A stretch of 64,000 bases of DNA from Rheinheimera texasensis DSM 17496 (GTDB lineage: Bacteria; Pseudomonadota; Gammaproteobacteria; Enterobacterales; Alteromonadaceae). The stretch's first letter is position 1, and each line of letters opens with the position of its first letter. A program made the position numbers and the translations under genes. Below are positions 1 to 9,356 of this stretch, in pieces. The notes under the pieces are model-generated. The model made no database searches. It was not told the DNA's origin and saw only the letters and a list, made by a program, of their open reading frames with translations. Location: the NCBI RefSeq assembly GCF_000711985.1, contig NZ_JONU01000014.1, forward strand, positions 1-64,000, given 5' to 3'.

Positions 1-2
1 GT

Positions 3-30
3 ATCTTACACTTCCCAGATTTTAAGTCAA
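3..30 (-). promoter_or_regulatory. Probable third tandem rRNA-type promoter
   Basis: Minus strand: -35 TTGACT (25-30), 16-bp spacer, -10 TAAGAT (3-8). The discriminator and start site fall at or beyond the window edge. It has the same 16-bp spacing as the two upstream promoters. Apart from these promoters I see no gene in 1-379; open frames there look spurious. Confidence 0.55.
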
Positions 31-131
31 GCAGAGAAATTTACTATTTAAATAAACTACTCTGCTCAACCTACTCACTTGCCTTGCTTGCAATTTCGAG
101 GCTTTCACCCCAACCTCACTGCGAGGCGGCC

Positions 132-159
132 ATTTTAGTCAGTTTTTATTTCGTGTCAA
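132..159 (-). promoter_or_regulatory. rRNA-type promoter, middle of three
   Basis: Minus strand: perfect -35 TTGACA (154-159), 16-bp spacer, -10 TAAAAT (132-137), then GC-rich discriminator GGCCGCC. It lies 109 bp downstream of the first rRNA-type promoter and shares its architecture. Confidence 0.75.
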
Positions 160-240
160 GCGTCTTTTTATCGACTATTTTTCACTTTTCAAACTCACCC
201 GGCGTTTCGCGTTTCGCTTCACCCCGTCGGCATGGCGCGC

Positions 241-268
241 ATTATAGGCCCTCACGAAACTTACGCAA
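241..268 (-). promoter_or_regulatory. rRNA-type promoter, most upstream of three
   Basis: Read on the minus strand: -35 TTGCGT (263-268), 16-bp spacer, perfect -10 TATAAT (241-246), followed by a GC-only discriminator GCGCGCC. An A/T-rich stretch lies just upstream, like an UP element. A GC-rich discriminator after a consensus -10 is typical of stringently controlled stable-RNA promoters. It points out of the left edge. In E. coli the gene beside yrdA is the rrnD 16S gene, so an rRNA operon just left of the window is the likely target (inference). Confidence 0.75.
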
Positions 269-379
269 GCTTAAATTTGAGAAAAGTTGGGGTTTTGCGA
301 TCGTTCGGGTGTTTTTTCAGCGAAAGGTGTTTTTTATACACAAATGTCGCATAATTCCGCAGCAGATGAGGAGTTTAGA

Positions 380-916
380 ATGTCGATACGTTCATATAAA
401 GGTGTAATTCCGGTACTCGGTGCCAATGTTTATGTTGATGAATCAGCGGTTTTAGCCGGAGACATCGTCTTAGGTGAAGATGTCAGTATCTGGCCTCTGG
501 TTGCCGCACGGGGGGATGTTAACTATATCCGGATTGGTGCGCGTACAAATGTGCAAGATGGTACCGTGTTACATGTATCCCGCCCTTCCGCCAAAAACGC
601 CGAAGGCTCACCTCTACTAATAGGTGAAGATGTTACTGTCGGCCATAAATGTATGTTGCATGGTTGTCGCCTTGGTAACCGTATTCTGGTTGGTATGGGC
701 GCTATCGTGATGGACGACGCTATTGTGGAAGATGAAGTCATCATCGGTGCCGGCAGTTTAGTCCCCCCGGGCAAAGTTTTGCAGAGCGGCTATTTGTACG
801 TTGGTAGCCCGGTCAAACAGGCGAGACCACTCAATGATGCAGAACGAGCGTTTTTGTCAGCATCGGCACAAAACTATGTTGTACTGAAAAACGAGTATCT
901 TGCGGAAGAAGAATAA
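380..916 (+). CDS. yrdA: Gamma-carbonic anhydrase family protein YrdA
   Basis: 178-residue left-handed beta-helix protein of the gamma-carbonic anhydrase / hexapeptide-repeat family. Imperfect hexapeptide repeats run through roughly residues 10-130. Three histidines placed as in the zinc site of the family are visible: H65 (in TVLHVSRP), H89 and H94 (in GHKCMLHG). Whether YrdA proteins hydrate CO2 in vivo is unsettled; metal-binding acyltransferase-fold protein is the safe statement. The ATG at 380 was chosen because GAGGAG (368-373) precedes it by 6 bases and the product then starts MSIRSYKG like its relatives; the longer open frame from 287 lacks a ribosome site. It is followed by a long perfect inverted repeat at 923-965. 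Confidence 0.9.
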   Translation: MSIRSYKGVIPVLGANVYVDESAVLAGDIVLGEDVSIWPLVAARGDVNYIRIGARTNVQDGTVLHVSRPSAKNAEGSPLLIGEDVTVGHKCMLHGCRLGNRILVGMGAIVMDDAIVEDEVIIGAGSLVPPGKVLQSGYLYVGSPVKQARPLNDAERAFLSASAQNYVVLKNEYLAEEE

Positions 917-922
917 GTGACG

Positions 923-965
923 ACCTCTATATAGTGGTGAGTTAACAACTCCACTATATAGAGGT
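923..965. repeat. Long inverted repeat between convergent genes
   Basis: Perfect 15-bp arms, ACCTCTATATAGTGG (923-937) and its complement (951-965), around a 13-base centre that itself contains AGTT-AAC-AACT. The structure begins 6 bases after the yrdA stop and ends 20 bases before the stop of the convergent yrdB homologue. There is no run of T on either side, so it is not a standard intrinsic terminator, though it may end transcription or protect 3' ends in both directions. Confidence 0.7.
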
Positions 966-984
966 GAAGATTGGACGCCCTTGT

Positions 985-1233
985 TCAGACAGAGCCATCC
1001 AGCCATAAGCTTCCATCCGGGTCGAGTTGACCTTTCTTTAGCGCCAGCTCTATCTCGTCTTCCCAAAAGAAGCTGTCTTCGCGTACTTGCGCCAGCCAGG
1101 CTTCAGCTGTCCATCCTTCCGGCATACGGATATACACAGTATTGCGCAGCCCACCTTGCAGGATTGAACAGCGCACGGCAACGGCTGAGTCGTCGAATTG
1201 ATGATCGTGATTAAAAATCAATTGTTGGTTCAT
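985..1233 (-). CDS. yrdB: DUF1488 family protein (YrdB-like)
   Basis: Small acidic protein of 82 residues resembling the YrdB/DUF1488 family, whose function is unknown. The gene order yrdA-yrdB-aroE is the same as in E. coli, which supports the call. Its ATG (1231-1233) overlaps the TGA of aroE in an ATGA junction, so it should be translationally coupled to aroE and transcribed with it. No signal peptide or membrane segment is visible. The C-terminal half is rich in W, D and E. Confidence 0.8.
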   Translation of the reverse strand: MNQQLIFNHDHQFDDSAVAVRCSILQGGLRNTVYIRMPEGWTAEAWLAQVREDSFFWEDEIELALKKGQLDPDGSLWLDGSV

Positions 1234-2045
1234 CCGCGCAGCAACTCCCTTAATTTTGCCAGTACCGGTTCTACTTCAGGTCGCACACCACGCCAGATAT
1301 AAAAGCTTTCCGCCGCTTGCGACACGAGCATGCCTAAACCATCGGCGGTTTGTGGCACACCTTGCTGATGACACCATTGTAAAAACGGCGTAGGTGTGGC
1401 GCCATACAGCATGTCGTAGGCCAGCTGGCAATATTCGAGGTGTTGTTCATGCAACGGCGGGCGTTCGCCCTGTAAACCGCTGGACGTCGCATTGATCAAT
1501 AAGTGCCAACGCTGTTTCGGAACTTCTGTATAACTGCCGGCACTGACTCGTGCATCGAAGAGTGCCGCAATCTGTTCAGCCTTACTGACAGTGCGGTTCG
1601 CCAAATGAATATGCGCCACACCTGCGTCCAGTAATGGCTGCATCACCCCGCGACTGGCGCCACCGGCGCCCAACAGCAACACATTAGCCCCTTCCAGCAA
1701 CGCTTCCTGGCGCAGTAAATCGGCCACCAATCCAGCACCGTCTGTATTGTCACCACAGAGCCGTTGTTGCTCATCCAGATATAAAGTATTTACGGCGCCC
1801 GCCAGCTGCGCCCGCGCACTCAGCACCTGCGCTAAGACAAAAGCCTGTTCTTTAAAGGGCACTGTTACATTGCCCCCCCGTCCACCCTGTGCAACAAAGT
1901 GTTGCCAGCTGTCGGCAAAGCCATCGAGCGGTGCTAAAATCGCCTCATAAGTCAAAACCTGGCCGGTTTGCTCGGCAAACCTGCGATGGATCAGCGGCGA
2001 TTTGGAATGTCCTATCGGATGACCAAAAACAGCATATCGATCCAC
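1230..2045 (-). CDS. aroE: Shikimate dehydrogenase (NADP+)
   Basis: 271 residues, the usual AroE length. It reduces 3-dehydroshikimate to shikimate in the chorismate pathway. Visible hallmarks: the N-terminal shikimate site GHPIGHSKSP (8-17), catalytic K65 in NVTVPFKE, D102 in GDNTDG, and the Rossmann glycine motif GAGGASRG for NADPH. The start is a GTG (2043-2045) preceded by GGGAG at 8 bases; no in-frame ATG lies close by. It is divergent from the truncated haemoglobin gene, whose ATG is only 15 bases away, so each gene's promoter must lie within or overlap the other's coding region. The 3' end overlaps yrdB. Confidence 0.95.
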   Translation of the reverse strand: MDRYAVFGHPIGHSKSPLIHRRFAEQTGQVLTYEAILAPLDGFADSWQHFVAQGGRGGNVTVPFKEQAFVLAQVLSARAQLAGAVNTLYLDEQQRLCGDNTDGAGLVADLLRQEALLEGANVLLLGAGGASRGVMQPLLDAGVAHIHLANRTVSKAEQIAALFDARVSAGSYTEVPKQRWHLLINATSSGLQGERPPLHEQHLEYCQLAYDMLYGATPTPFLQWCHQQGVPQTADGLGMLVSQAAESFYIWRGVRPEVEPVLAKLRELLRG

Positions 2046-2060
2046 AAAGAAGCTCCCATC

Positions 2061-2513
2061 ATGCTTAAGAAGTTAATCCAAATGTTGTCACCAAAAAATC
2101 CTGCACACCCGACCCCACAACAAACGCCTTATCAGCTGATTGGTGGTGAGGAGGCAACCCGCCGTCTGGCCAACCGCTTTTACGATATCATGACCACAGC
2201 GCCAGAAGCGGCAGAACTCTATGCTATTCACCCACTCCCACTGGATACCATCCGACAAAAATTCTTCGAGTTTTTATCAGGTTGGCTCGGCGGCCCTGGT
2301 TTGTTTGAACAGAAATACGGCCATCCCCGCCTGAGGATGCGCCACATGCCTTTTACTGTGAACCCGACGCTGCGCGACCAGTGGATGTTTTGCATGAACC
2401 AGGCGCTCTCTGAAGTAGTGGCCGATCCTGTACTCCGCGGCGGTCTGAGCGAAGCCCTGGGACAACTCGCCAGCCACATGATCAATCAGGATGAAAAAGG
2501 CCGGCCGCGTTAA
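2061..2513 (+). CDS. Group II truncated haemoglobin
   Basis: 150-residue 2-on-2 globin of group II (HbO-like), probably an oxygen- or NO-handling haem protein of the cytosol. Globin features: distal-side Tyr in RFYDIM (Y41), the group II segment FEFLSGWLGGP (69-79), proximal His in RMRHMPF (H95), and the G8 tryptophan in RDQWMFCM (W108). The ATG at 2061 gives a short basic leader of about 20 residues before the globin fold; the ribosome site is weak (AAGAAG), and an upstream in-frame ATG at 2019 cannot be excluded, although it would extend into aroE. The gene sits between aroE and hemF on the opposite strand and converges on hemF with 6 bases between stops. The pairing with a haem-biosynthesis gene is suggestive only. 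Confidence 0.88.
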   Translation: MLKKLIQMLSPKNPAHPTPQQTPYQLIGGEEATRRLANRFYDIMTTAPEAAELYAIHPLPLDTIRQKFFEFLSGWLGGPGLFEQKYGHPRLRMRHMPFTVNPTLRDQWMFCMNQALSEVVADPVLRGGLSEALGQLASHMINQDEKGRPR

Positions 2514-2519
2514 ACCAGA

Positions 2520-3449
<930 letters not shown>

Positions 3450-3483
3450 TTAGCGCTTCCGGCAGAAGACACTGGTGAAAAAT

Positions 3484-3512
3484 TTTCCTGGCCACGGCCA
3501 GATGGCTATAAT
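3484..3512 (+). promoter_or_regulatory. Probable purEK promoter with internal palindrome
   Basis: A perfect -10 TATAAT (3507-3512) lies 45 bases before the purE ATG; the -35 is poor (TTTCCT, 3484-3489, 17-bp spacer). Between them sits a 14-bp palindrome CTGGCC-AC-GGCCAG (3488-3501), positioned where a repressor would block polymerase. It does not match the E. coli PurR box, so the regulator is unknown. Confidence 0.45.
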
Positions 3513-3556
3513 AGCGCCCTATTATGCCAGCACCTGGCGGTTTTGAGGAAACAGCA

Positions 3557-4045
3557 ATGAAAGTCGGTATCATTATGGGCTCCAAATCCGATTGGCCTAC
3601 CATGAAAAACGCAGCAGACATGTTAGACAAATTCGGCATCGTTTATGAAACCACTGTTGTTTCTGCGCATCGTACCCCGCACTTACTGGCTGAATATGCC
3701 GGGAATGCCGCCAGCCGCGGTTTAAAAGTGATTATCGCTGGTGCCGGCGGCGCTGCGCACCTGCCAGGCATGGCCGCAGCCTTCACGTCATTACCGGTAC
3801 TGGGCGTGCCGGTACAATCCAAAGCGTTAAAAGGTCTCGATTCTCTGCTCTCTATTGTACAAATGCCAAAAGGTGTAGCAGTTGGCACTTTGGCCATTGG
3901 TGATGCCGGTGCGGCCAATGCCGGTTTATTAGCTGCACAAATTCTGGCGACCAGTGACGATAGCTTAATGGCCAAAATCGATGCATTCCGCAAAGAACAA
4001 ACTGACTCTGTGCTGGCGCACCCGAACCCGGCCGAGGAAGCGTGA
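3557..4045 (+). CDS. purE: 5-(carboxyamino)imidazole ribonucleotide mutase
   Basis: Class I PurE, 162 residues. It moves the carboxylate of N5-CAIR to give CAIR in purine synthesis, after PurK. Seen: GSKSDWPTM (8-16), catalytic-loop SAHRTP with H38, and [11 protein letters not shown] (62-72). The ATG at 3557 has GAGGAA at 3545-3550; an earlier in-frame ATG (3524) would add 11 unconserved residues. The stop overlaps the purK start (TGATG), giving a two-gene operon. Confidence 0.96.
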   Translation: MKVGIIMGSKSDWPTMKNAADMLDKFGIVYETTVVSAHRTPHLLAEYAGNAASRGLKVIIAGAGGAAHLPGMAAAFTSLPVLGVPVQSKALKGLDSLLSIVQMPKGVAVGTLAIGDAGAANAGLLAAQILATSDDSLMAKIDAFRKEQTDSVLAHPNPAEEA

Positions 4046-5199
4046 TGAATGTTTTAGTCATGGGTGCAGGGCAACTGGCCCGAATGATGGCGCTGGCTGG
4101 TGCACCGCTGAATCTGCAAGTCACCGCTTATGATGTGAATTCAGCCAAAGTACAACATCCGGTGACCGGTGAAATCTATCCACTGACGCTGGAGCAAGCC
4201 GTCGCAGCTGCGGATGTGGTGACTTCAGAATTCGAACACATCCCATACCCAGTGCAGGCGGTATGTGAAGCCAGTGGCAAATTCAAACCGAACAGCACCG
4301 CTATCAAAGCCGGTGGTGACCGGCGGCAGGAAAAAGCCTTACTGGACGCCGCTGGCGTTGCCAATGCCGGTTACCGCATTGTGCAGACCGAAACTGAGTT
4401 CATGCTGGCGATTAACGAACTGGGTCTGCCACTGGTGTTAAAAAGCGCGTTGGCCGGTTACGACGGCAAAGGCCAGTGGCGCTTAAAGCATTTGGAAGAC
4501 GCAGCATTAGTCTGGGCTGATATTGCCGCTTTTATGGCTGGCGCTGATCACAGCCTGCCGCAGGCTATTGTGGCAGAACAGTTTGTCCGGTTTGACCGCG
4601 AAGTCAGTCTGGTCGGAGCGCGAAATGAACATGGCGATACCGTGGTCTATCCGCTGACAGAAAATCACCACGTCAATGGCGTATTGTCGGTATCAGTGGC
4701 GCTGCCATCAGAGTCCGCTTTGCAGCAACAAGCCAAACAGATGTTCGACGCTGTGGCCAATCAACTGCAATATATTGGCGTGTTGGCGCTGGAGTTTTTC
4801 CAGGTTGGTGATCGATTACTAGTCAATGAGATTGCCCCTCGCGTACATAACTCCGGTCATTGGACGCAACAAGGTGCCGACACCTGCCAGTTTGAAAACC
4901 ACCTGCGCGCTGTCTGTGGCTTGCCACTGGGCAGCACAGCCTTAGTGAGGCCGACGGTGATGGTGAACATTCTCGGCGAAGACTATGTGAATCCGGCCGT
5001 GCTGAGCCTGCCATCCTGTCACCTGCACTGGTACGGCAAAGCAAAACGGGCTGGCCGCAAAATGGGGCATATCAATATTTGTGGCGCCACGGGCAAAGAG
5101 CTGGCAGAAAGATTCAGTGCTTTAAGCGCTTTGTTACCTGAAAGCAGCTTCCCGGAAGTCGCTGAAATGGCTGCAAAATTACGAGAACGAGCCAGATAA
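4045..5199 (+). CDS. purK: 5-(carboxyamino)imidazole ribonucleotide synthase
   Basis: 384-residue ATP-grasp enzyme that makes N5-CAIR from AIR, ATP and bicarbonate, the substrate of PurE encoded directly upstream. N-terminal glycine motif GAGQLARMM (7-15), ATP-grasp core around residues 100-265 including YDGKGQW, and NEIAPRVHNSGHWT, a strong PurK signature. The ATG at 4045 shares its A with the purE TGA; a GTG one codon earlier is possible. GAGGAA (4034-4039) supports this start. An intrinsic terminator follows. Confidence 0.96.
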   Translation: MNVLVMGAGQLARMMALAGAPLNLQVTAYDVNSAKVQHPVTGEIYPLTLEQAVAAADVVTSEFEHIPYPVQAVCEASGKFKPNSTAIKAGGDRRQEKALLDAAGVANAGYRIVQTETEFMLAINELGLPLVLKSALAGYDGKGQWRLKHLEDAALVWADIAAFMAGADHSLPQAIVAEQFVRFDREVSLVGARNEHGDTVVYPLTENHHVNGVLSVSVALPSESALQQQAKQMFDAVANQLQYIGVLALEFFQVGDRLLVNEIAPRVHNSGHWTQQGADTCQFENHLRAVCGLPLGSTALVRPTVMVNILGEDYVNPAVLSLPSCHLHWYGKAKRAGRKMGHINICGATGKELAERFSALSALLPESSFPEVAEMAAKLRERAR

Positions 5200-5222
5200 A
5201 CAAACTGCATAGTTTGCTGATG

Positions 5223-5251
5223 AAAAAGGCCATGATGGGCCTTTTCTTTTT
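5223..5251 (+). terminator. Intrinsic terminator of purEK
   Basis: Stem AAAAGGCC (5224-5231), 6-base loop, GGCCTTTT (5238-5245), then CTTTTT. It starts 24 bases after the purK stop. Confidence 0.85.
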
Positions 5252-5269
5252 GTACTGCGCGAGAGGTAT

Positions 5270-5809
5270 TTAGCCCGACTGCACCGCCTGACATTTCCGG
5301 CTGGCGCAAATCAGCTTGACCCCATGTGCACCCGGCTTTTCTGCCAACAGACCGAAACCACAACTTTGGCAGGTTCCGGCGGCCGGCTTAAAATTCAGTA
5401 CAAAATCGCATTTCGGATACTGGTCACAGCCATAAAAGGTTTTGCCGAACTTACTGGTGCGCTCGACCAGTTTACCACTTTGGCATTGCGGGCAATGCAC
5501 GTCTGCAACCACCACCGGCTCTTCATGCACAATAAAATGGCATTCAGGGAAATTGCTACAACCGATAAACATGCCATAACGGCCATTTTTCACCGCCAGT
5601 GCGGAACCGCAGCTTGGACATGGCGTGTCTTCCAGCAACTTGACAATAGTGCTGTCGTGCGGATGAAGATTCTGAATGTAACTACAGGCCGGATAATTGC
5701 TGCAGCCTAAAAATGGCCCGTGCTTGCCGGATTTCATCACCAGCTCGTGCTGGCATAATGGGCAGGTTTGTTTGTGTTCTGGAATGGCAAACAGAGGTTG
5801 GTCAGTCAT
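5270..5809 (-). CDS. yrdD: Topoisomerase I-type zinc-ribbon protein (YrdD-like)
   Basis: 179 residues built from four C4 zinc ribbons like those at the C-terminus of DNA topoisomerase I, without the catalytic part. The cysteine sets are visible as CPLC..CSNYPAC, CPSC..CSNFPEC, CPQC..CDQYPKC and CQSC..CASRKC. Members are assumed to bind single-stranded nucleic acid, but no function is proven. It is about the length of E. coli YrdD (roughly 180 residues) and sits in the same block upstream of smg and dprA. An extended -10-like TGCGATAAT lies upstream on the minus strand (5841-5849). The gene converges with purK. Confidence 0.85.
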   Translation of the reverse strand: MTDQPLFAIPEHKQTCPLCQHELVMKSGKHGPFLGCSNYPACSYIQNLHPHDSTIVKLLEDTPCPSCGSALAVKNGRYGMFIGCSNFPECHFIVHEEPVVVADVHCPQCQSGKLVERTSKFGKTFYGCDQYPKCDFVLNFKPAAGTCQSCGFGLLAEKPGAHGVKLICASRKCQAVQSG

Positions 5810-5867
5810 AACTCAAACATTTGGCAGTCGAAGATGTGGCATTATCGCACAGACGGCCGCAGAAAAG

Positions 5868-5892
5868 GCAACGCCGGAAAAACACCGGCGTT
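5868..5892 (-). terminator. Intrinsic terminator after smg
   Basis: Minus-strand hairpin with 8-bp arms AACGCCGG / CCGGCGTT (5870-5877 and 5885-5892) and a 7-base loop. The minus-strand 3' side continues GCCTTTTCT, a modest T-rich tail. It lies between smg and the zinc-ribbon gene. Confidence 0.55.
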
Positions 5893-5924
5893 GTATCAAC
5901 ATGAATTTTTATGCTGACTGCGGT

Positions 5925-6398
5925 TTAGTGCAGCGGCCCGGTCGGTTCTTCAAAAATCAAATCTTCCATCTGGGCATAGGCGGTTTCGTGGCCTGGTGCA
6001 TTAAACAACACCATTAACACCACCCATTTCAGATCTTCCAGGCTCACTTCAGCACTGTCTAAATCCATCACCCGGTCCAACACCATTTCGCGGGTAGGTA
6101 AATCTAACACGTTGATTTGTTCCAGAAACATCAGAAAACCACGACATTCAGCATCGAGTTTTCTTAACTCTTCCGGCGTGTAAACCCGTAAAGCGTTGGA
6201 GGTTGTTTTGGTTAAGTAGGGTTTTACATGACTCTCTTGCAGCTGGGATAAATTTTCCAGCCAGCGCAGGGCTTTGAAGATGTCATCATCATGAAATCCG
6301 GCTTTGACCAGTTCTTTGGTCAAATCAGCCTGGTTGACGTAAATTTCCGATTCGTTGTGGATGTAATTCTCAAACAGGTAGACGAGGATATCAAACAT
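5925..6398 (-). CDS. smg: Smg family protein (DUF494)
   Basis: 157-residue acidic cytosolic protein of the Smg/DUF494 family, found beside dprA in most gammaproteobacteria; biochemical role unknown. The conserved opening [13 protein letters not shown] and the segment near residue 60 (ALRVYTPEE) mark the family. Two bases separate it from dprA upstream, so both are co-transcribed, probably from or upstream of dprA. A hairpin terminator follows. Confidence 0.92.
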   Translation of the reverse strand: MFDILVYLFENYIHNESEIYVNQADLTKELVKAGFHDDDIFKALRWLENLSQLQESHVKPYLTKTTSNALRVYTPEELRKLDAECRGFLMFLEQINVLDLPTREMVLDRVMDLDSAEVSLEDLKWVVLMVLFNAPGHETAYAQMEDLIFEEPTGPLH

Positions 6399-6400
6399 GA

Positions 6401-7489
6401 CTAGGCCCTCCTCACTCGAATGTAGCCACCAGGTACGGCTGCCACTGCGCCAGTTAATTCAAGCTGTTGCAGGGCTATGGTTACGTCGGCTACCGGCATT
6501 GCTGCGCGATCTGCAATCAGGTCTATTGCAGTTGCCTCATCTCCTACGTTAGCTAACAAGCCTTCGTCGGACAAGAGTGGCAAACAACTATTTTTTTCAA
6601 CCGAACGGCTGAATAAATCTGCTGCAAGCAGCGGTGCTAACTCTTCCAGAATATCGGCCACACTGCGGGTTAATTTAGCACCTTGTAAAATAAGCTGATG
6701 ACAACCCGCCGCTTGCGGATTTCGGATCGATCCCGGAACAGCGAAGACATCGCGGCTATATTCTGCGGCGTAATGAGCACTGATCAGCGAGCCGCTTTTT
6801 TCCGCCGCTTCAACCACCAAAGTGCCCAGACTCAGTCCCACCACAATCCGGTTTCGGATGGGGAAAAACTCTGCTTTGGGATGTTGCTGCGGCAAAAACT
6901 CCGACACCACGGCGCCCTGTGCGATGATTTGTTGCTGCAGCGCCTGATGCTGCGGCGGATATAGGTGACATAAGCCATGCCCCATCACCGCGATGGTTTC
7001 GCCTTTTGCCTTTAAGGCGCCCTGATGCGCGGCACCGTCAATGCCACTTGCCATCCCGCTGGTGATCACAAAACCAAGCGCTGCCAGCTCAGCGGCAAAC
7101 TCAAGCGCAATTTGCCGCCCGGTCGGCGTTGGTCTGCGACTACCAACAATGGCTATCTGCGGTTTTTGCAGGACAGCCGGATCACCGCAGCCAAATAATC
7201 CGACCGGCGGGTGTTTGATTTCACGCAATAACGGCGGATACCGTGGATCAGTAAAAGGGATAAACCAGCGTCCTGCTTCACTTTGTAGCCATTGCAGTGC
7301 TTGTTCGGCTTTACGTTGGGATTGCGTTAAATGCAAAGCATGCGCGGCGGAAAAGCCCAGCTGTTGCAATTGGGTGGTGGATGCCTGACACAGCTCGGCG
7401 ACTGAACAAGCCGGACTGATTTGTTGCAATGCATTGGCATCAAGCCCGGGCACTGCCATCAGTCGCAGCCAGCAGATGAGATCGTCCAT
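6401..7489 (-). CDS. dprA: DNA-processing protein DprA
   Basis: 362 residues. DprA binds incoming single-stranded DNA during natural transformation and loads RecA; it is widely kept even in bacteria not known to be competent. An N-terminal helical region (about 1-75) is followed by the Rossmann-like DNA-binding core with [13 protein letters not shown] and [16 protein letters not shown] (GxGxDxxAH type), and a C-terminal winged-helix-like segment (about 305-360). ATG at 7489 has GGGGAG close upstream. The 71-bp gap to the LysM gene holds a bulged hairpin (7515-7547). Confidence 0.95.
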   Translation of the reverse strand: MDDLICWLRLMAVPGLDANALQQISPACSVAELCQASTTQLQQLGFSAAHALHLTQSQRKAEQALQWLQSEAGRWFIPFTDPRYPPLLREIKHPPVGLFGCGDPAVLQKPQIAIVGSRRPTPTGRQIALEFAAELAALGFVITSGMASGIDGAAHQGALKAKGETIAVMGHGLCHLYPPQHQALQQQIIAQGAVVSEFLPQQHPKAEFFPIRNRIVVGLSLGTLVVEAAEKSGSLISAHYAAEYSRDVFAVPGSIRNPQAAGCHQLILQGAKLTRSVADILEELAPLLAADLFSRSVEKNSCLPLLSDEGLLANVGDEATAIDLIADRAAMPVADVTIALQQLELTGAVAAVPGGYIRVRRA

Positions 7490-7560
7490 GATCTCCCCCT
7501 ATAGGCCGGATAATGTCCCGGTTGCTGACTGATGCAACCACAGGGACAGACTAAGACATG

Positions 7561-8706
7561 TTACAGGTCGCCGATGCTATCACCGACCCGAATCGGTTTT
7601 TTCGTCCCAGTGACGATAGCAAAACTGGTGCGTTCCGCCACTTTAAATACCATCAACTCGCCGATTTGCTCTTTGGGCATGTCGATGCGCTCACCATCGA
7701 TACCACCCATAATTTTCTGATACTTCGATGCATCGGACATATACACAGGCCCACGGCTGGAATCGACTACTGCCGGTGACTGCCTGGAAATGGAGAACAT
7801 ATAACCGGCTTTGACCCCATCCTGCTGGCCTTTATTCAGCACCACAATGTCCCAACTGGAAAATTCACGCAGATCTGACGTCGTATCAATAATACTACCT
7901 GCTATCGGTTGTTCCGGTTTTCTCATCATGAAAAAAGCTGGCAGGCTCTGACCATCCGCGGCTGGTAACAAACGGTCGCCCTGACGGATCTCTTGTTTTA
8001 CGTCCAGTACCGCCACTGAGGCCGGTGCGTTCACCTCGGTACCACCGGCACGAAACGCGCGGGCAGTGCCGACCAGGATGGTCTCGTATCCAAGGATCTC
8101 TTCTGTTTGTGGGTCTACATAAGCTTTACCTTTGCGGTAAATGCCATATGCCGCGTCCTGCTGCAGCTGGCCACGCACATACAGGATATGGCCCTGACTG
8201 GCATTTTTGACGTGGTCGTCCGCGCCCAACACATAAGGTAAACTGTCGATCTGCTCAGCAGACAGTGACTGCTCGTAGGTCAGGAAAGGCCGGATCATCA
8301 TCAAAGGAATAGTTGTGACGGCTTTGACATTTTTCAGCGATTTGCGCGCTTGTGGTGATAACTTGCGGATACCCTGACCCGGTGCGGCGGCACTGTCTGA
8401 CGGTGAAACCTTCAGCGCACTGCCATTGACCGTTAACACTGGTTGGCCGTCTTTGTCATAACTTAGGCTCAGTACATCGCCGGGATAGATTAAATGCGGG
8501 TTTTCCACCTGCGGATTGAGCTTCCACAACTGTGGCCATAACCAAGGTTGCTGCAGATATAAACCTGAAATATCCCACAGTGTATCGCCTTGTTTGACGG
8601 TGTAACTTTTGGGTGCATCAGGTTTTATGGCGAGAATGTCAGCTGACGCAGTTGTCGTCACACAGAACAACAGGGCGGCGATTGAGCTTGTTATTGTTTT
8701 CAGCAT
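7561..8706 (-). CDS. LysM domain-containing periplasmic protein
   Basis: 381 residues. Signal peptide 1-22 (hydrophobic, ending ASA), then one LysM peptidoglycan-binding module at about 34-82 (YTVKQGDTLWDISGLYL..NPHLIYPGDVLSL). The remaining 300 residues match no fold I can name; the family commonly sits beside dprA in Vibrio-, Shewanella- and Alteromonas-like genomes. Likely envelope-localised and bound to murein. GAAGGAAAC precedes the ATG. It is divergent from def and transcribed toward dprA. Confidence 0.85.
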   Translation of the reverse strand: MLKTITSSIAALLFCVTTTASADILAIKPDAPKSYTVKQGDTLWDISGLYLQQPWLWPQLWKLNPQVENPHLIYPGDVLSLSYDKDGQPVLTVNGSALKVSPSDSAAAPGQGIRKLSPQARKSLKNVKAVTTIPLMMIRPFLTYEQSLSAEQIDSLPYVLGADDHVKNASQGHILYVRGQLQQDAAYGIYRKGKAYVDPQTEEILGYETILVGTARAFRAGGTEVNAPASVAVLDVKQEIRQGDRLLPAADGQSLPAFFMMRKPEQPIAGSIIDTTSDLREFSSWDIVVLNKGQQDGVKAGYMFSISRQSPAVVDSSRGPVYMSDASKYQKIMGGIDGERIDMPKEQIGELMVFKVAERTSFAIVTGTKKPIRVGDSIGDL

Positions 8707-8838
8707 GCCAGTTTCCTTCGGCCCGGAACTGCAGTAATTATTGCACAGAATGCATAGGGAGCTGTTATTACAGCGATTTAATGGCTAAAATTGAACCATA
8801 ACACAGATATATTCACAAAGCATAATTTTGTAGGTGCC

Positions 8839-9345
8839 ATGGCAGTTTTAACCGTTTTACATTATCCCGATGAACGTCTGCGGACTATCGCTAAACCCGT
8901 TGCGACAGTAAATGACGAGACACGTCAGTTAGTTGCAGACATGCTGGAAACCATGTACGCCGAAAATGGCATTGGTTTGGCCGCCACGCAAGTCAATGTT
9001 CATCAACGTGTGGTCGTGATCGATTTATCTGAAGAACGCAATCAGCCACAAATCTTTATCAACCCGGAAATCACCGAAAAAAGCGGCGACACCACCTACG
9101 AAGAAGGCTGTTTGTCGGTGCCGCAAAACTACGCCAACGTCGAACGCGCGGCACAAATCACGCTCAAAGCACAGGATTTAGACGGCAACTGGTTTGAAGT
9201 CAAAGCTGATGGCTTGCTGGCGATTTGCCTGCAACACGAACTGGACCATCTGGTCGGCAAACTGTTTATCGATTATCTGTCGCCGTTAAAACGCGATCGC
9301 ATCAAGAAAAAGCTGGAAAAACAAGCCCGCGCCGCCAAAGCCTGA
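8839..9345 (+). CDS. def: Peptide deformylase
   Basis: 168 residues. It removes the N-formyl group from nascent proteins. All three motifs are intact: GIGLAATQ (44-51), EGCLSVP (89-95, metal ligand C91) and QHELDH (132-137; ligands H133 and H137, catalytic E134). The ATG at 8839 was chosen because the product then starts [11 protein letters not shown] as in the family, with GTAGGTG upstream; the longer open frame from 8791 is not supported. First gene of a compact def-fmt-rsmB-trkA operon, 11 bases before fmt. Confidence 0.96.
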   Translation: MAVLTVLHYPDERLRTIAKPVATVNDETRQLVADMLETMYAENGIGLAATQVNVHQRVVVIDLSEERNQPQIFINPEITEKSGDTTYEEGCLSVPQNYANVERAAQITLKAQDLDGNWFEVKADGLLAICLQHELDHLVGKLFIDYLSPLKRDRIKKKLEKQARAAKA

Positions 9346-9356
9346 CAGGAATCTCC

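Noticed and set aside
84-407. 107-codon open frame at the left edge
   Set aside because: It crosses two promoters read on the other strand, has no ribosome site and its translation resembles nothing; spurious.
7515-7547. Bulged hairpin between the LysM gene and dprA as a terminator
   Set aside because: Stem interrupted and no T-run on the minus strand; may be structural only.
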